Shown: one piece after another, positions 33,561-44,769 of the stretch
Position numbering within the stretch: position 1 is the first letter of the stretch
Layout of the letters: each line of letters begins with the position of its first letter
Assembly: GCA_963576475.1 (NCBI GenBank)
Contig: OY754974.1
Coordinates: forward strand, 11,428,904-11,492,903
DNA length: 64,000 nt
Source: Molanna angustata
Taxonomy: Eukaryota; Arthropoda; Insecta; Trichoptera; Molannidae
Direction: 5' to 3'
The notes under the pieces: generated by a model
What the model was told of the DNA's origin: nothing
Database searches by the model: none
Seen by the model: the letters and a program-made list of their open reading frames with translations, nothing else
Made by a program: the position numbers and the translations under genes

Positions 33561-33643
33561 AGGATAACAACTAAACATCCAATTATAGGTCTCCGCTGAT
33601 AGGAATGCCATACCACCAGTTACAGGATAAAAAATACATCACA

Positions 33644-33991
33644 ATATTTTTTAACAGATTTTTAATTATCTCAATAGAGACGAAGTTGGAATATTTATTG
33701 TAGGAGAACCGGGAAATCAAGGCACCTACAGGGCTTACGACCTGTCATCGGCTGGTTTACGTGATCACTTTATGCGCTTGCGCAACGTTCACCAATTATG
33801 CCTTTTAAGCCCTGTAAGCCCTGTAGGTGCCTTGATTTCCCGGTTCTCCTACAATAAATATTCCAACTTCGTCTCTATTGAGATAATTAAAAATACGTAA
33901 GCCCTGTAGGTGCCTTGATTTCCCGGTTCTCCTACAATAAATATTCCAACTTCGTCTCTATTGAGATAATTAAAAATCTGTTAAAAAATAT
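33644..33991. mobile_element. palindromic element P, rearranged copy
   Basis: The left arm (33644-33796, 153 bp) is intact: atattttttaacag to gttcaccaat. The spacer is almost gone. The right arm is present twice in tandem but truncated (about 33810-33896 and 33900-33991). Sequence after 33991 (ctttgactcccgacagggaa) matches in reverse the left flank of the full copy at 57.4 kb, so the repeat extends beyond the arms. Confidence 0.7.
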
Positions 33992-34069
33992 CTTTGACTC
34001 CCGACAGGGAAAAAAAAAATCCAATGTTTGCGCATATGCAATAATAAAAATATTCGATTACATCACAAT

Positions 34070-34749
34070 ATATTCGGTTTCTGTAATAGATAAAGTTTCA
34101 TATAAAGTTAAGGATATATGCAGATATCTTTGTACTTTTCAATTAACATATGTTTATAATATTAAATTTGCTTCACTGTTTTCAGTAAATTTATGTTCCT
34201 ATTCGTACATTCAATTTGTTTTAATATGCTCCAGCTTCATTTACGAGTTTCTTTCTATTGCAAATAAATTAAATACAACAATAAAAGAAGCTTAGAAAAA
34301 AAAACATTGATCGGTTAGTTCATGTGAAGAATAAAACTTCTTAATTCAAATAAATACCTCCTCGCTAAACAGAACAATACCAAAAAAAAATATGCTAGAA
34401 ATAATTGTCTTATACATTCAAATATACCTAATGTACACAAAATTAAATTAAGGCTGGGCATCGATTCAGCTAAAATCGAACTTTAAATAAATAACCCATT
34501 TCTTCGAACTAATAACACAACGAATAAGTTGTGCAAAACATTTGCGTTTATAGTAATGAGAAGTAAGTAATGTTTTGGTTTTAGCCTCTGACAATACTTC
34601 CAAATATTGATAAGCACACAATTTTATGTTAGTATGAATGAACGTCAAATATTATTTTAATCAATACTTTATGGTAATGGACAGCGACATTACTTTGAAA
34701 CTAAACAATCTCAGATGTTTTTAAGTTGAAATATAATGCGTAGGTACAC
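34070..34749. other. AT-rich stretch without recognisable gene
   Basis: No supportable gene or repeat. Confidence 0.4.
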
Positions 34750-35268
34750 TTAAGGGGGGGACTGCTGCCAACGTACCTATTTTTCAATTTGATGAATTCG
34801 CTTTGAAAAAAATAATTTAGAAAGTTTGGGTATAAATAAAGAAAAATATGCCTTAACTTTTTCATAATATTCTGTATAAATTCTTGAAGAAAAATAATGG
34901 CATACCCCGATTTTCACCGTTTATCTTATATTTTTATTAAACAATAAGGCTTAGTTCAATATATATTTTTTTTAAATAAAGAAGACAAAAATATCTAGAA
35001 AAATATGATGTGACGTTGCATTATTGCTTCAGGTTTAGTAAATAAATCTAAAAAACGTTTATTTTTAATTTAGCGCCATTGCGAAATAAAAGTCCTTTTG
35101 GTTTATTTACTTAACCTGATGTATTAATGCAACGTCACATCATATTTTTCCAGATATTTTGTTCTTCTTTAATTTATAAAAAAATATATTGCTCTATACC
35201 TTATATTTTTTAAAAATTTAAGATAAATGTTAAATATCGGGGTATGCTTATTATTTTCCTAAAAGAAT

Positions 35269-35827
35269 TTCGCGCTAGGTTGGGAATTGGATTTTAATGT
35301 TAATTTATTTATTTACAGAAGGGTGCTCCGGTCTAGAAAGGCACTAGGTGATAACCTGTCGCCTGTTCCCCAAATCCAACGCGAAATGATGTCGCGTGTG
35401 TACTCGATCCTGCCGTGCGTAACTCGGTAATTAGTTGCAAGCTAATTAAAGAACGTTACACAGCAGAATGAGGTACCCACGCCACACCATAAAACATTTA
35501 TAAATTTATCATATGAAATATAAATTAATTGATATTACAGACAGGTATTAAAATAGTTTGAATTTGACTTACGTGTTTATTTGATAGTTTGACTCTAATT
35601 ATAATTCAAGATTGGTATATACTTCAATAATTGACTATTAAATAATTTAAATAAAATAGATCGATGAATGCGCGGAATCGAAATGTGAGTCGAGCAGAGT
35701 GACGATCTACCGCTGGCCTTGGTTAAACTGAACGACGGGAACGCGATGTGCAGGATCTTAAATAGCCGGCTGACGTCCCCCTACTCCTTGAAGTGGGTGG
35801 TCAACTCGGCTGGTTGCACCCGCTACA
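35269..35827 (-). repeat. 3' LTR
   Basis: 559 bp; on the minus strand it begins TGTAGCGGGTGCAACC. I compared it with the other LTR by eye and found one difference (C at 35273 versus T at 42311). Near its downstream end is AATAAATAAA (minus strand, about 35285-35295), a candidate poly(A) signal. Confidence 0.93.
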
Positions 35828-35840
35828 TCACCCCCCTGCC
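35828..35840 (-). promoter_or_regulatory. polypurine tract
   Basis: The minus strand reads GGCAGGGGGGTGA immediately before the 3' LTR TGTAG start. It would prime plus-strand DNA synthesis. It lies about 50 bases beyond the pol stop. Confidence 0.75.
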
Positions 35841-35889
35841 AGCTGGATAGCGCCACCCTGGTCCGTTCCTCAGCATTTCCTCTGATTGT

Positions 35890-38800
35890 TTAGAAATATT
35901 TGTAGCTGGTGAATCGCTCCGGGAAATATACTCGTCTTCCGGCTCTAGTGGTTGTATGTGGTTGCCGTTCTGGGGTGGCATCTGGAGTGTCATCTGAAGT
36001 GTCATCTGAAGTGTCATCTGGCGTAGTGGCTTGGTGCGTCTGTGGCGTGGACGTCCATCTCTGTTCTGTAGAGGTGGTGTGTCTACTGCTTGGTTCTACG
36101 CCGTAGTCTGTGTTCTCGTTCAGGAAGAATGCTGGTTTGAGTCTGTCCAATGATACTTGTTTGTTTTTACCATTAATTGTGATGGTAGCCGTTTTGTCAT
36201 CCTTCTTTATTAACAAGTATGGTCCGTCATATGGTTTTTGTAGAGGTCGTCTCACAGCATCATGTCTTAAGAAGACATATTTGGTGTTTGCCATTTGTTT
36301 GTGCACAAATGTTTTTTTTCTCCCGTGATTTGCTATTGGGATAGGTCGGATTTCTGACATTGTTTGCTGTAGTTTATGTCCATAGGTGTTTTGCTCCTCA
36401 GGTGGTCCATCTTCGAAGAAGTCTCCGGGGAGTCTGAGGGTTGTTCCGTATGTCATCTCTGCTGGTGTATAGTCTGACCCCTCCTTGATTACGGTTCGTA
36501 GTCCTAGGAGTGTCAGTGGTAATGTCGTCGACCATGATATGTTTCCTGCGGCCATTAGTGATGTTTTTAATGAGCGGTGCCAACGTTCGATCATCCCATT
36601 CGATTGTGGGTGGTATGCAGTCGTTCTGTTATGTATTATTCCGAGCTTATTCATCAGTTTATTGAATAGTGAGCTTTCGAATTGGCGGCCTTGATCGGTC
36701 GTGATTGAATTCGGGACGCCAAATCTTGCTATCCAATTATACATGAGAGCGTCTGCAACGGTTTCTGCAGACATGTCTTTTAATGGGATCGCTTCGGGCC
36801 ATCTTGTGTAGCGATCAATTATCGTCAGCAGGTATATGTAGTCTCTGGATGGAGTTAGCGGCCCCACCAGGTCTATGTGTATATTCTTGAACCTTCCATC
36901 TGCTGGTTTGTATTGTTTCAAAGGTGTTACAGTGTGGCGATGAATTTTCGAAGTTTGGCATTCGATGCAGTTGTTCACAACATTTTTTACTGTTTTGTCA
37001 ATGTTGGGCCAAATATATTTATGTTTTAATAACTTTGATGTTGTTTTTACTCCGGGGTGACTTAATTTATGTACTGATAGTATTACTTCTTCTCGCATTG
37101 TGATTGGTACATATGGTCGTAACGTGTTGGTTGAGATGTCACACCATAACATTTTGTTAGTGTTAGGTATTGAGATTTTCTTTAGTGATAGAGATGAATT
37201 TTCCTGCATTTTCTTGAGCTCTTTGTCTGTGAGTTGTTCTCTTGCCATTTTAATATAGTCGATGTTTGATGTTATTTCTATCTCTTCGATTCTTGATAGA
37301 GTATCTGCGACTATGTTTTCTTCGCCTGATATGTGTTTGATGCGCGTGGTGAATTGACTTATATAATCCAGCTGTCTTTCTTGTCTAGGAGAGTTGAGCT
37401 TGATTTTATTAAAGGCGAAAATTAACGGTTTGTGGTCGGTGATTATTACAAAGTTTCTTCCTTCTATTTGTGGTCTGAAATATTTAATCGCCTCGTAGAT
37501 GGCGGTGAGTTCTCGGTCATACGTACTGTACTTTTCTTGTGCGCTATTAAATTTTCTGGAGAAAAATGATATAGGTTGCCAGCTGTTATCCGTTTTTTGT
37601 TGAAGTGCTGCGCCCATGGCGTGATCTGATGCGTCGACCATTATTGCTATCTCTGCCGAGGAGTTTATGTGTACGAGTAGTGCGGCTTGTGTCAAATCTT
37701 GCTTACATTTGTCGAACGCTTTTTTTAATTCAGTTGTCCATTGTAGTTTTCTTTTATCATTTTTGGTGTACCCTTTTAATTGGTCGAATAATATTTTTTG
37801 CGTTTCGGCTGCGTTTGGCAAAAATTTTCTATAAAAATTTAGCATGCCCATGAAACGTCGGAGTCCTTTTGCGTCCTTTGGGGGTTCAATTTTTATTATT
37901 GCTTCCACTTTTTCTGGTATTGGTGTACTTCCGTTTTTGTTGATTCGGTAACCCAAAAAGTGTACTTCTTCTACGCCGAATTTGCATTTATCCTGGTTGA
38001 TAATTAATCCGTTTTCGGATAATCTTTCGAAAAGTTTGTCGAGATGCTTCTCATGCTCGTTTATGTTTCTGGAGGCGACCAGAATGTCATCAATGTACGT
38101 GAAGACGTATTCTAGGTCCCTTGTTATGTTATGTAGATGTCGTTGAAATGTTTGTGCGGCGTTGGACAGTCCTGGTGGCATTTTCGTGAATTCATACAGT
38201 CCAAATGGTGTTAGTAGGGCGGTTTTTTGGATGTCTTCTTCTTCCATGTTTATTTGGTTATATGCTCTTGAGAGGTCTATTTTAGTGAATATTTTTGCAT
38301 CGTGTAGTTTATGTGAGAAGTCTTGAAGTTGTGGAATCGGGTACTTGTCCGGTCTTGTTATTGAATTTAGGCGTCGGTAATCTCCACACATTCTATAATT
38401 TCCATCTGGCTTTTTTACCATATGCAAAGGGCTTGACCAATTGCTTTTCGAAGGGCGACATATTCCCTGTTCGATCATATATGCGAATTCCTTTTTTGCT
38501 ATTTCTAATTGTAATGGGTTGAGCCTTCTCATTTTGGTTGTGACGGGTGGTCCTCTGGTTTGAATGTGATGAGTAATATTTGTTTTTGATCCTTTTTGTG
38601 CCATATCTGCTCTTGTTAAACTTGGGTATTTTCGTATAAGTTTTTGGAATTTTGATGTTGACTGTACTGTTGCTATGTCTATAACACTTGTTCTATAGAC
38701 GGTTCCTTTGCTTGTCAACCCTGTTTTTTTATCAATGAGTAATTTTCTTTTTAAGTCCACCAATATATCATAATTGGTTAAGAAATCTGCCCCTATGATC

Positions 38801-39087
38801 GGCTTGGTTACGTCGGCGACTATAAATTTCCATTTGTGATTCCGGCGTAATCCGAGATTTAAGTTGATAATTCGGTGTCCATATGAAGGTATTATTGTTC
38901 CATTTGCTGCGTAAATAGGAGTGATGATACTGTCTGTAGCGATGGTTGCCTTGTCGTTTTTTAGGTATCTTGGTATGATGCTTATTTCGGCTCCTGTGTC
39001 GATAAGGTATTGCACGCCCGTGATTATATCTGGTAGAAAGAGACGATGCTTCATTTGCGACGGTGTTGTCTCACACACCTGTCGCAT
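35890..39087 (-). CDS. pol: pol: protease, reverse transcriptase, RNase H, integrase
   Basis: 1065 codons, fully open, ATG at 39087. It matures gag, copies the RNA and inserts the cDNA. Visible domains: retropepsin DTG at residues 30-32 ([13 protein letters not shown]); RT with [29 protein letters not shown] and YIDD at 331-334; RNase H ([36 protein letters not shown]); integrase HHCC zinc region at about 669-712 (VHKLSHPG...CIECQ) and D,D,E core ([22 protein letters not shown]) to about 831. The C-terminus has [11 protein letters not shown] repeats and ends [10 protein letters not shown]. It is offset by -1 from gag: ATG follows the gag TAA by two bases. The pol frame has a stop just upstream, so expression is either by reinitiation or by a -1 shift in the short window ccggaaaactaaaa. 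I see no canonical slippery heptamer. Confidence 0.95.
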   Translation of the reverse strand: MRQVCETTPSQMKHRLFLPDIITGVQYLIDTGAEISIIPRYLKNDKATIATDSIITPIYAANGTIIPSYGHRIINLNLGLRRNHKWKFIVADVTKPIIGADFLTNYDILVDLKRKLLIDKKTGLTSKGTVYRTSVIDIATVQSTSKFQKLIRKYPSLTRADMAQKGSKTNITHHIQTRGPPVTTKMRRLNPLQLEIAKKEFAYMIEQGICRPSKSNWSSPLHMVKKPDGNYRMCGDYRRLNSITRPDKYPIPQLQDFSHKLHDAKIFTKIDLSRAYNQINMEEEDIQKTALLTPFGLYEFTKMPPGLSNAAQTFQRHLHNITRDLEYVFTYIDDILVASRNINEHEKHLDKLFERLSENGLIINQDKCKFGVEEVHFLGYRINKNGSTPIPEKVEAIIKIEPPKDAKGLRRFMGMLNFYRKFLPNAAETQKILFDQLKGYTKNDKRKLQWTTELKKAFDKCKQDLTQAALLVHINSSAEIAIMVDASDHAMGAALQQKTDNSWQPISFFSRKFNSAQEKYSTYDRELTAIYEAIKYFRPQIEGRNFVIITDHKPLIFAFNKIKLNSPRQERQLDYISQFTTRIKHISGEENIVADTLSRIEEIEITSNIDYIKMAREQLTDKELKKMQENSSLSLKKISIPNTNKMLWCDISTNTLRPYVPITMREEVILSVHKLSHPGVKTTSKLLKHKYIWPNIDKTVKNVVNNCIECQTSKIHRHTVTPLKQYKPADGRFKNIHIDLVGPLTPSRDYIYLLTIIDRYTRWPEAIPLKDMSAETVADALMYNWIARFGVPNSITTDQGRQFESSLFNKLMNKLGIIHNRTTAYHPQSNGMIERWHRSLKTSLMAAGNISWSTTLPLTLLGLRTVIKEGSDYTPAEMTYGTTLRLPGDFFEDGPPEEQNTYGHKLQQTMSEIRPIPIANHGRKKTFVHKQMANTKYVFLRHDAVRRPLQKPYDGPYLLIKKDDKTATITINGKNKQVSLDRLKPAFFLNENTDYGVEPSSRHTTSTEQRWTSTPQTHQATTPDDTSDDTSDDTPDATPERQPHTTTRAGRRVYFPERFTSYKYF

Positions 39088-39089
39088 TT

Positions 39090-40106
39090 TTAGTTTTCCG
39101 GATGGTTATAGGTGCAAGGCTGTCGACAGTATTTTGCTTGACTTCCATATTTTTGATGTGGTATACATATATCCAGCGGCTTGACGTTATCGTTATTATT
39201 ATTACGCGTTTGCTGGTAGTTGTTATTATTATTATTATTTGACATTTGTTGGAAGTTATTGTTATTATAATTGTATTTAAAATTGCGTTTGTTTTGCCGA
39301 TTATAATTATTATTATTATTATATTTTTGATATCTATTTGGGCTTGTGGATCTTGATCTTGAATGGTCGCGTTGATTATTTCTGTAGAATGGTCTTGATT
39401 GCCTCTGTTGAATTTCAAGTCCCATTATTTTGTCGGTTAGCATTTGTATTTGTTGCTGCATTGTACAAAGTAGGTTTACTGTGCTTTGGTTGCTTGTTGC
39501 TGGGTTGCTCAATGAAGAAGTTGATGGTAGGTTTACTGCTTGAACGTCAGTTCTACTGTTGACTTCCATTATTCTGTCTGCTGTTGTGGCTAGTACTGTG
39601 ACGTCATCTGTATTAATGGCTGAAATTATTTCTTGTATACGATGAGGTAGTCGTTCTATCCATAATCTTGTAATTAACGTGTTGTTATTTAATGTTGGTC
39701 CAGCTAGGCTTTTCATCCTTCGCAATAGTTCTGATGGTGTCTTGTCTCCTAATTGTATTCCATGGAGTAATTGCGTGAGTCTTCTCTCTTCAGACTCTTG
39801 TAGACGGTTCAGAAGTGTGAGTTTGAGGTTTTTGTATTTATCCATACTTGGCGGAAATTGTATGACGTCAGCGATGCATGACATGGTTTCTGGATCTAAT
39901 GCGGCTAATACATGATTATATTTGGATTCATCCTTAGTTATTCTTGCGTTTGAAAATTGGGCTTCTATGGTGAAAAACCATAATTGTATCTGATGTCTCC
40001 ATACGCTTGGCAATTTGATGTTTGTTGAATAAATTTCGGTTGCTTGGTCTTGTGACGATTGTTCTGTATTTTCTTTGTCCATGATGTTCATTTTATCGTA
40101 TAACAT
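39090..40106 (-). CDS. gag: gag: capsid and nucleocapsid protein
   Basis: 338 codons from ATG 40106. It forms the particle and packages element RNA. The N-terminal two-thirds is a retroelement capsid-type helical region ([53 protein letters not shown]). A Q/R-rich and then Asn-rich segment follows, encoded by AAT/AAC microsatellite-like runs. The protein ends in a CHCC knuckle, [18 protein letters not shown], rather than the usual CCHC. This atypical knuckle and the two-ORF layout agree with the CsRn1/Kabuki group. No breaks are seen. Confidence 0.92.
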   Translation of the reverse strand: MLYDKMNIMDKENTEQSSQDQATEIYSTNIKLPSVWRHQIQLWFFTIEAQFSNARITKDESKYNHVLAALDPETMSCIADVIQFPPSMDKYKNLKLTLLNRLQESEERRLTQLLHGIQLGDKTPSELLRRMKSLAGPTLNNNTLITRLWIERLPHRIQEIISAINTDDVTVLATTADRIMEVNSRTDVQAVNLPSTSSLSNPATSNQSTVNLLCTMQQQIQMLTDKIMGLEIQQRQSRPFYRNNQRDHSRSRSTSPNRYQKYNNNNNYNRQNKRNFKYNYNNNNFQQMSNNNNNNNYQQTRNNNNDNVKPLDICIPHQKYGSQAKYCRQPCTYNHPEN

Positions 40107-42285
40107 TTGATGTGAGTTATATTCTTCAAGTTGTATTACAGTTTATAAATATAAATAAAAATAAAAAAAAATATTATAACTATTTTTTTTAAGAAAATAA
40201 AAAATAAAAATATTTTTATAGTTGTTTTAAACTAAAATATAATTTTTTGTGTTTTATTTATTATGATATTATCAGTATATTATAATTGAAGTTGCTTTGT
40301 TTTAATTGTATGAATTGTAAATTGTAAATATTTTTAGAGTTTATTTTTGTTCGATGCTTATAAGGTCTCTTGTTTGTGGACGTTCCTATACGTATATATG
40401 TTTGTTGTTATTGTGATTAGGTAACTATATTTAAAAAAAATTTAAAAAAATAATTTATTTTTTATTTAATATATTCAGCGTAAAGTATTTAAATGCTTTG
40501 TTTTTAAATAGGATATAATTTTTCATTAAATTTAAATTTATATTTGATTTAATAATTTAAAATGAATAAATGTTTAAACGTTTTTAATCTGAAATAAAAG
40601 TACAAGTTATGTATATATTATCAATGAGATATATTATATTACGTTTCGCTGGCTAACAAATGTTGGTGGCGAATAGTCCTAGATTCATGCGTGATTCGTC
40701 GCGGTGTTAGATTTTGGTATTTCGTTTTTACGCCTACGTACCCGGTATTGTCTCGGTGTACAATGTCGCGGAGTGGAATATATTTTTCGATGATGTTTAC
40801 TTGATATTTCTATAGATTATTAAATTATGTTATGATTTCGTATTTAATATTCGTTTTTTTATACTTTTGTTAATATGACTGCGTTCGTACTTTATTATTA
40901 TTCGATATAATATTTCTATTTTATTTTAAAATAAATATTTTTGTTACATTTACATTTATTATCTTTCTTATTTTTTGTTTCAAATGTGCACGGCACTGTA
41001 CGCTCAATGGAATATGTTTATTGTATGTACTTCGAATATATTTAATGTTTCGTTTCGAGCTTCGATTTCGTGATTTTTTTCGTGGAGAATATTTTTATTA
41101 TTATTACCTCGGTTACATATTTTAAATTTACACTATAGGATTCTACCTATTTCATAAGTAGGTATCAGATAATGTATTCCGATTGATGTTCGGGAAGATA
41201 TTATTATTGTAATTTTTTACAGGATATTTTTTTGGATATATTTTTACTACCGCAAAATAATATTAAAAATAATATTTTTGGTTAATTTTGTTACATGTTT
41301 TTATTATCGCGATAAAAATGTGCGCGTCATGGTAAACAAGTTTTTTTTGTGACATTTTTTAGACAATAATTTTATTTTACATTCCGTGTAACATTTATGC
41401 GTTATTTTTAAGCAATAATACTAAAATTTATTTACCTACGTATTTACTTTACAGGTTAATAATTTGTCTTGTAGGTATTTAAAAATAAGGATTTGACGTG
41501 AATTTTTAGATAGATATTTTATTTTTATTTCTGCAATGATTTTATGTTACTGCAAATGAATTTACTTTGGCTTTTTTAAATAATAAAATGTGGTTTTTAC
41601 TTATCTTTTTATGCGTGCTGTTTTTGCGCATAATACATGCTTCTTTAGGTTCTTTATTTTTATATTTTTATCTTTTTTAAATCTCCTTTAGTTTTTTTTG
41701 GTATTCCTTCCGTTATTTTACCTCCGTTTGGTAGTTTTTTTGGTCCGTTTTAGCGTAGTATTAGCTCATGAAAAAAAAAAAAATAAATACACATTATTAT
41801 ATATTTTTACAATTAACATAGGGAAATATTTTTCAATTTTTGGTAGGTATTTATTTAGCATATATTTATTCAATACCAGTTTCGATATTTTAGTTTTGAA
41901 TACGACAATATAACTAATTATAATACTTATAATTACGTTATAAATGTGTTTTTTTTAATGGTTTATAACAATTAGGGATAACATACTATTACTGCGTATG
42001 TTTTACTGCGTAGGGTTCAGTCTAACCAGGTCCAATAACCGAAATAATTATTATTCAATAAAATTTTAATCTCTGTCGTATGAGTTTAGAATGTGCAAAG
42101 TGACTAGATAATTGTTATTGAACGAATATTATAATTTGTTCCTGATAACAGATTATCGTTTGTTACACAAAAAAAATTATTATCACAAATTAAAAATCGA
42201 CAAAATTGCAACAGAGCTGGGGCTTTACCAGTTTTACACACTATCTTACAAATATTATCTTTACACAACAAATATACCTGTTCTG
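40107..42285 (-). other. long untranslated leader of the LTR element
   Basis: About 2.2 kb of very AT-rich DNA between PBS and gag ATG with no open frame worth reporting. This is long for a Ty3/gypsy leader. It would be part of the genomic RNA and may carry packaging signals or be spliced out for gag translation. Neither can be shown from the sequence. Confidence 0.7.
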
Positions 42286-42303
42286 CACGCTCGGTGGTCA
42301 CCA
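42286..42303 (-). promoter_or_regulatory. primer binding site
   Basis: The minus strand, a few bases after the 5' LTR, reads TGGTGACCACCGAGCGTG. Its first eight bases are the complement of the tRNA-Trp 3' end (GGTCACCA). The rest diverges from the tRNA-Trp sequence I know, so the primer assignment is tentative. Confidence 0.6.
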
Positions 42304-42306
42304 GTT

Positions 42307-42865
42307 TTCGTGCTAGGTTGGGAATTGGATTTTAATGTTAATTTATTTATTTACAGAAGGGTGCTCCGGTCTAGAAAGGCACTAGGTGATAACCTGTCGC
42401 CTGTTCCCCAAATCCAACGCGAAATGATGTCGCGTGTGTACTCGATCCTGCCGTGCGTAACTCGGTAATTAGTTGCAAGCTAATTAAAGAACGTTACACA
42501 GCAGAATGAGGTACCCACGCCACACCATAAAACATTTATAAATTTATCATATGAAATATAAATTAATTGATATTACAGACAGGTATTAAAATAGTTTGAA
42601 TTTGACTTACGTGTTTATTTGATAGTTTGACTCTAATTATAATTCAAGATTGGTATATACTTCAATAATTGACTATTAAATAATTTAAATAAAATAGATC
42701 GATGAATGCGCGGAATCGAAATGTGAGTCGAGCAGAGTGACGATCTACCGCTGGCCTTGGTTAAACTGAACGACGGGAACGCGATGTGCAGGATCTTAAA
42801 TAGCCGGCTGACGTCCCCCTACTCCTTGAAGTGGGTGGTCAACTCGGCTGGTTGCACCCGCTACA
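42307..42865 (-). repeat. 5' LTR
   Basis: 559 bp, the promoter-bearing copy in the minus-strand reading direction. Near-identical to the 3' LTR. Confidence 0.93.
42764..42802 (-). promoter_or_regulatory. LTR core promoter: TATA-like box and initiator
   Basis: On the minus strand TATTTAA (42802-42796) is followed about 30 bases downstream by TCAGTT (42769-42764), a match to the arthropod initiator TCAKTY. Spacing and order fit an RNA polymerase II core promoter, so transcription of the element probably starts here. Confidence 0.55.
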
Positions 42866-43038
42866 AGAATATATTCAAGAATATAGATATCAAAAAGTAA
42901 AGGTTTATTTTTATTTATTATATATATTTATATATTTATATCCAAACTAACTGGGTTATTTTTTTCAAAATGATTCGTTTTATAGTAATGATGCAATTTC
43001 AAATTGAAAAAATAGGTACGTTGGCAGCAGTCGCCCTC

Positions 43039-43570
43039 TTATTTACTTATCGTTAGATGATTTTCCAATACGAATTTTGGGAATTCTTTATAGAATAATT
43101 AAACACTCGATTTGAGTGAAATTGAATAATTAAGAGTTTTATTAATTAAAAATTGATTTCATTTGTGAACTTTGTTTGAACACCCATTTAGCTATAAAAT
43201 TGTTTCCCAGAAAGATTAAAATTACTAATCATAAAAATAATATAGCATCAAAGGTAAAAATATTGTGATCCGCTGAAATTCTTATGTCGAAATGGCAATG
43301 TTCCAGCACTGTAACAGTAGTTTATGATGAAATTGTGATTTCTCCTAGGCCGTCATCATCAAATGGTCCGTTCTTTCCAAATGAAGTTCAAGATTCTAGT
43401 AATTGGGATGGCTTCCAATATCTTGGGATTCAAATGGCACCATAACACTATCAGATCATTGTTTGAACGCTTTGTATTTGTTCTTTGAGACAACCAAATC
43501 TATAACCCAAATTTAAATCTTTCTAGTCTTTATATATTATCATATTATATGACATGTTTTTTTCTTCCAG
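43039..43570. other. intron end before exon b, nothing else recognised
   Basis: AT-rich intronic DNA. The last bases gacatgtttttttcttccag make a strong polypyrimidine tract and acceptor for the exon at 43571. Confidence 0.5.
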
Positions 43571-43718
43571 CTTATCTGAACCACACAAACTGCTATAGCA
43601 GTGTGTCCGGTGATTGGAACCGTTGTCTGCAGAGCCTCAGCTTGACAAGTGACGAGAAAGTAGCAGACGCTAAACCAGGAAGCTACGACTCTTTCAGGAA
43701 TCAGATTAATTTATGCTG
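43571..43718 (+). CDS. internal exon of the cysteine-rich host protein (exon b)
   Basis: Acceptor ttttttcttccag, 148 coding bases, donor GTGGGT at 43719. It enters in phase 1 (CT completes the split codon begun by exon a at 5677) and leaves in phase 2 (TGC TG). The peptide has YLNHTNCYSSVSGDWNRC and FRNQINLC, adding three cysteines, and the split last codon TG+N would encode Cys or Trp. An NxxNLCC-type pattern would be natural for the family. Two N-glycosylation sequons are possible (NHT; none strong elsewhere), consistent with secretion. The next exon must begin with one base to complete TG; I found no convincing candidate before 64000. Confidence 0.75.
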
Positions 43719-43749
43719 GTGGGTATATTTCTTCTATTAATTTCGCTCC

Positions 43750-44150
43750 CCCTACTTGCTTGCCGTGTTTCCTGTTACAGTATCCCCTCGAGTCTTAGCT
43801 GTCTTAGGAAGTTTAGGACCCGCAGGAGATTTAATGAGGGTATGGATTTAATGTCCATTTGGGGCTTACCCAAGGTCCTCATTCTAATTTGTGTCACAGC
43901 ATCACACTGCATGAGGAGGTGGTGTGGCGTTTCCGCCCCCTCTCTACAGAATCTGCATGTGCCATCATCTTCTAGTACTATTTTCCGCAGATGATCCCCA
44001 AGTCTACTAAGGCCTGTGAGGAACCCTGTCAGAGTTTTTAGGGCTTTCCTGCCGAGGCTCATTAATGTTCTGGACTTTTTTCGGTCATAGTTACCGAGCA
44101 GGTCCATAGCCTGCTTGAGCCCCGGGAGTTCAACTCAAACGTTTCTTGTA
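43750..44150 (-). pseudogene. RNase H-type LINE C-terminal fragment in the intron after exon b
   Basis: Minus frame: RTLMSLGRKALKTLTGFLTG, LRKIVLEDDGTCRFCREGAE and TPHHLLMQCDAV. This is the LTG...C.FC...E...H.L..C ending of RNase H-bearing LINE ORF2 (R1/LOA-like). It starts only about 30 bases after the exon donor. RT and EN are missing. Confidence 0.75.
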
Positions 44151-44244
44151 TGATCATTTTACATTTTGATGGATATTGTATCAAATTATTTCTAGAACCA
44201 AATGTTAAAAAAATAAATAATAATAATAAAATTACTTAATTACG

Positions 44245-44335
44245 CATTTTTTTTTCATATCATGTGGCGGACTTATTGCCCGTAGGCGATTTCTATCAAT
44301 CAACCACACTAGTAAATACAACAGTAGTAGCAAGT
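44245..44335 (-). mobile_element. LINE/SINE 3' tail fragment
   Basis: The sequence tgtggcggacttattgccc and caatcaaccac matches the 3' UTR of the LINE at 4.3 kb and, more weakly, the 3' part of SINE family 2. Confidence 0.5.
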
Positions 44336-44343
44336 AAAAATAT

Positions 44344-44769
44344 ATGAAAATTGGTAAAAAAAAAATTGATGAAAATTGGTACAAAACAAAAAAATATAAG
44401 GGTGCTTATCATGCAGGTATCCAACAAAAAATTTCCTCTAAACCATGGTTTTATAATAGAAACATATCTAAACGATTAATGTCATGTATTTCTAGAATGA
44501 GAATTGGCCATTGTTCAATTGCCTCCCATCTGTATAGAATTAGAGTTCTAAATAGCCCACTTTGCCAGTGTGGTGATGAGGATGAGACAATTGATCATGT
44601 ATTTTTTAGCTGTAAAAATAATTCCGCCTTCAAAAATATATACAAACAATTAATTAAAATCACTCACCAATCTCCACTTAATATCCAACATCTTTTGTCT
44701 CTTAATAATTCACGTGTACTGTCCGTTATTTCAAAATTCCTTTCATTGAATGACATAAATCTACAGTAA
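44344..44769 (+). pseudogene. I-superfamily LINE ORF2 C-terminal fragment
   Basis: The plus frame encodes KPWFYNRNISKRLMSCISR, MRIGHCSIASHLYRIRVLNS, then C-Q-C-G, DETIDHVFFSC and a tail with stop at 44769. It is the domain downstream of RNase H, homologous to the ends of LINE-A and the 6.1-kb fragment. Its order (HLYRI...C.CG) confirms how LINE-A's two pieces should join. 5'-truncated. Confidence 0.8.

Larger units (their letters stand above)
35269..42865 (-). mobile_element. full-length Ty3/gypsy retrotransposon (CsRn1/Kabuki-like)
   Basis: A 7.6-kb element with two 559-bp LTRs, a 5-bp target duplication agaat (35264-35268 and 42866-42870), a PBS, gag, pol and a PPT, read on the minus strand. 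Three features suggest the CsRn1/Kabuki group: the gag knuckle is of CHCC type, the PBS begins TGGTGACC as for a tRNA-Trp primer, and there is no env. Gag and pol are intact and the LTRs differ at one base by eye. It is a very young, possibly active, copy. Confidence 0.92.
34754..43038. mobile_element. TTAA foldback element, copy 2, split by an LTR retrotransposon
   Basis: The left end is TTAA (34750-34753) then GGGGGGACTGCTGCC. The right end is ggcagcagtcgccctc then TTAT, a one-base change from TTAA. The two host parts (34754-35268 and 42866-43038) together make about 690 bp and rebuild the palindrome of copy 1, with the hairpin centre near 35080. The LTR element inserted at aagaat within the right arm. 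Confidence 0.8.

Noticed and set aside
33915..34295. 126-codon plus frame
   Set aside because: Its start lies in the element P arm and the rest is AT-rich low-complexity translation; the same N-terminus appears at 57332 and 58018 only because the arm is repeated.
36485..39184. Plus-strand frames across the LTR element
   Set aside because: They are antisense shadows of pol and gag, whose minus-strand domains are unambiguous.
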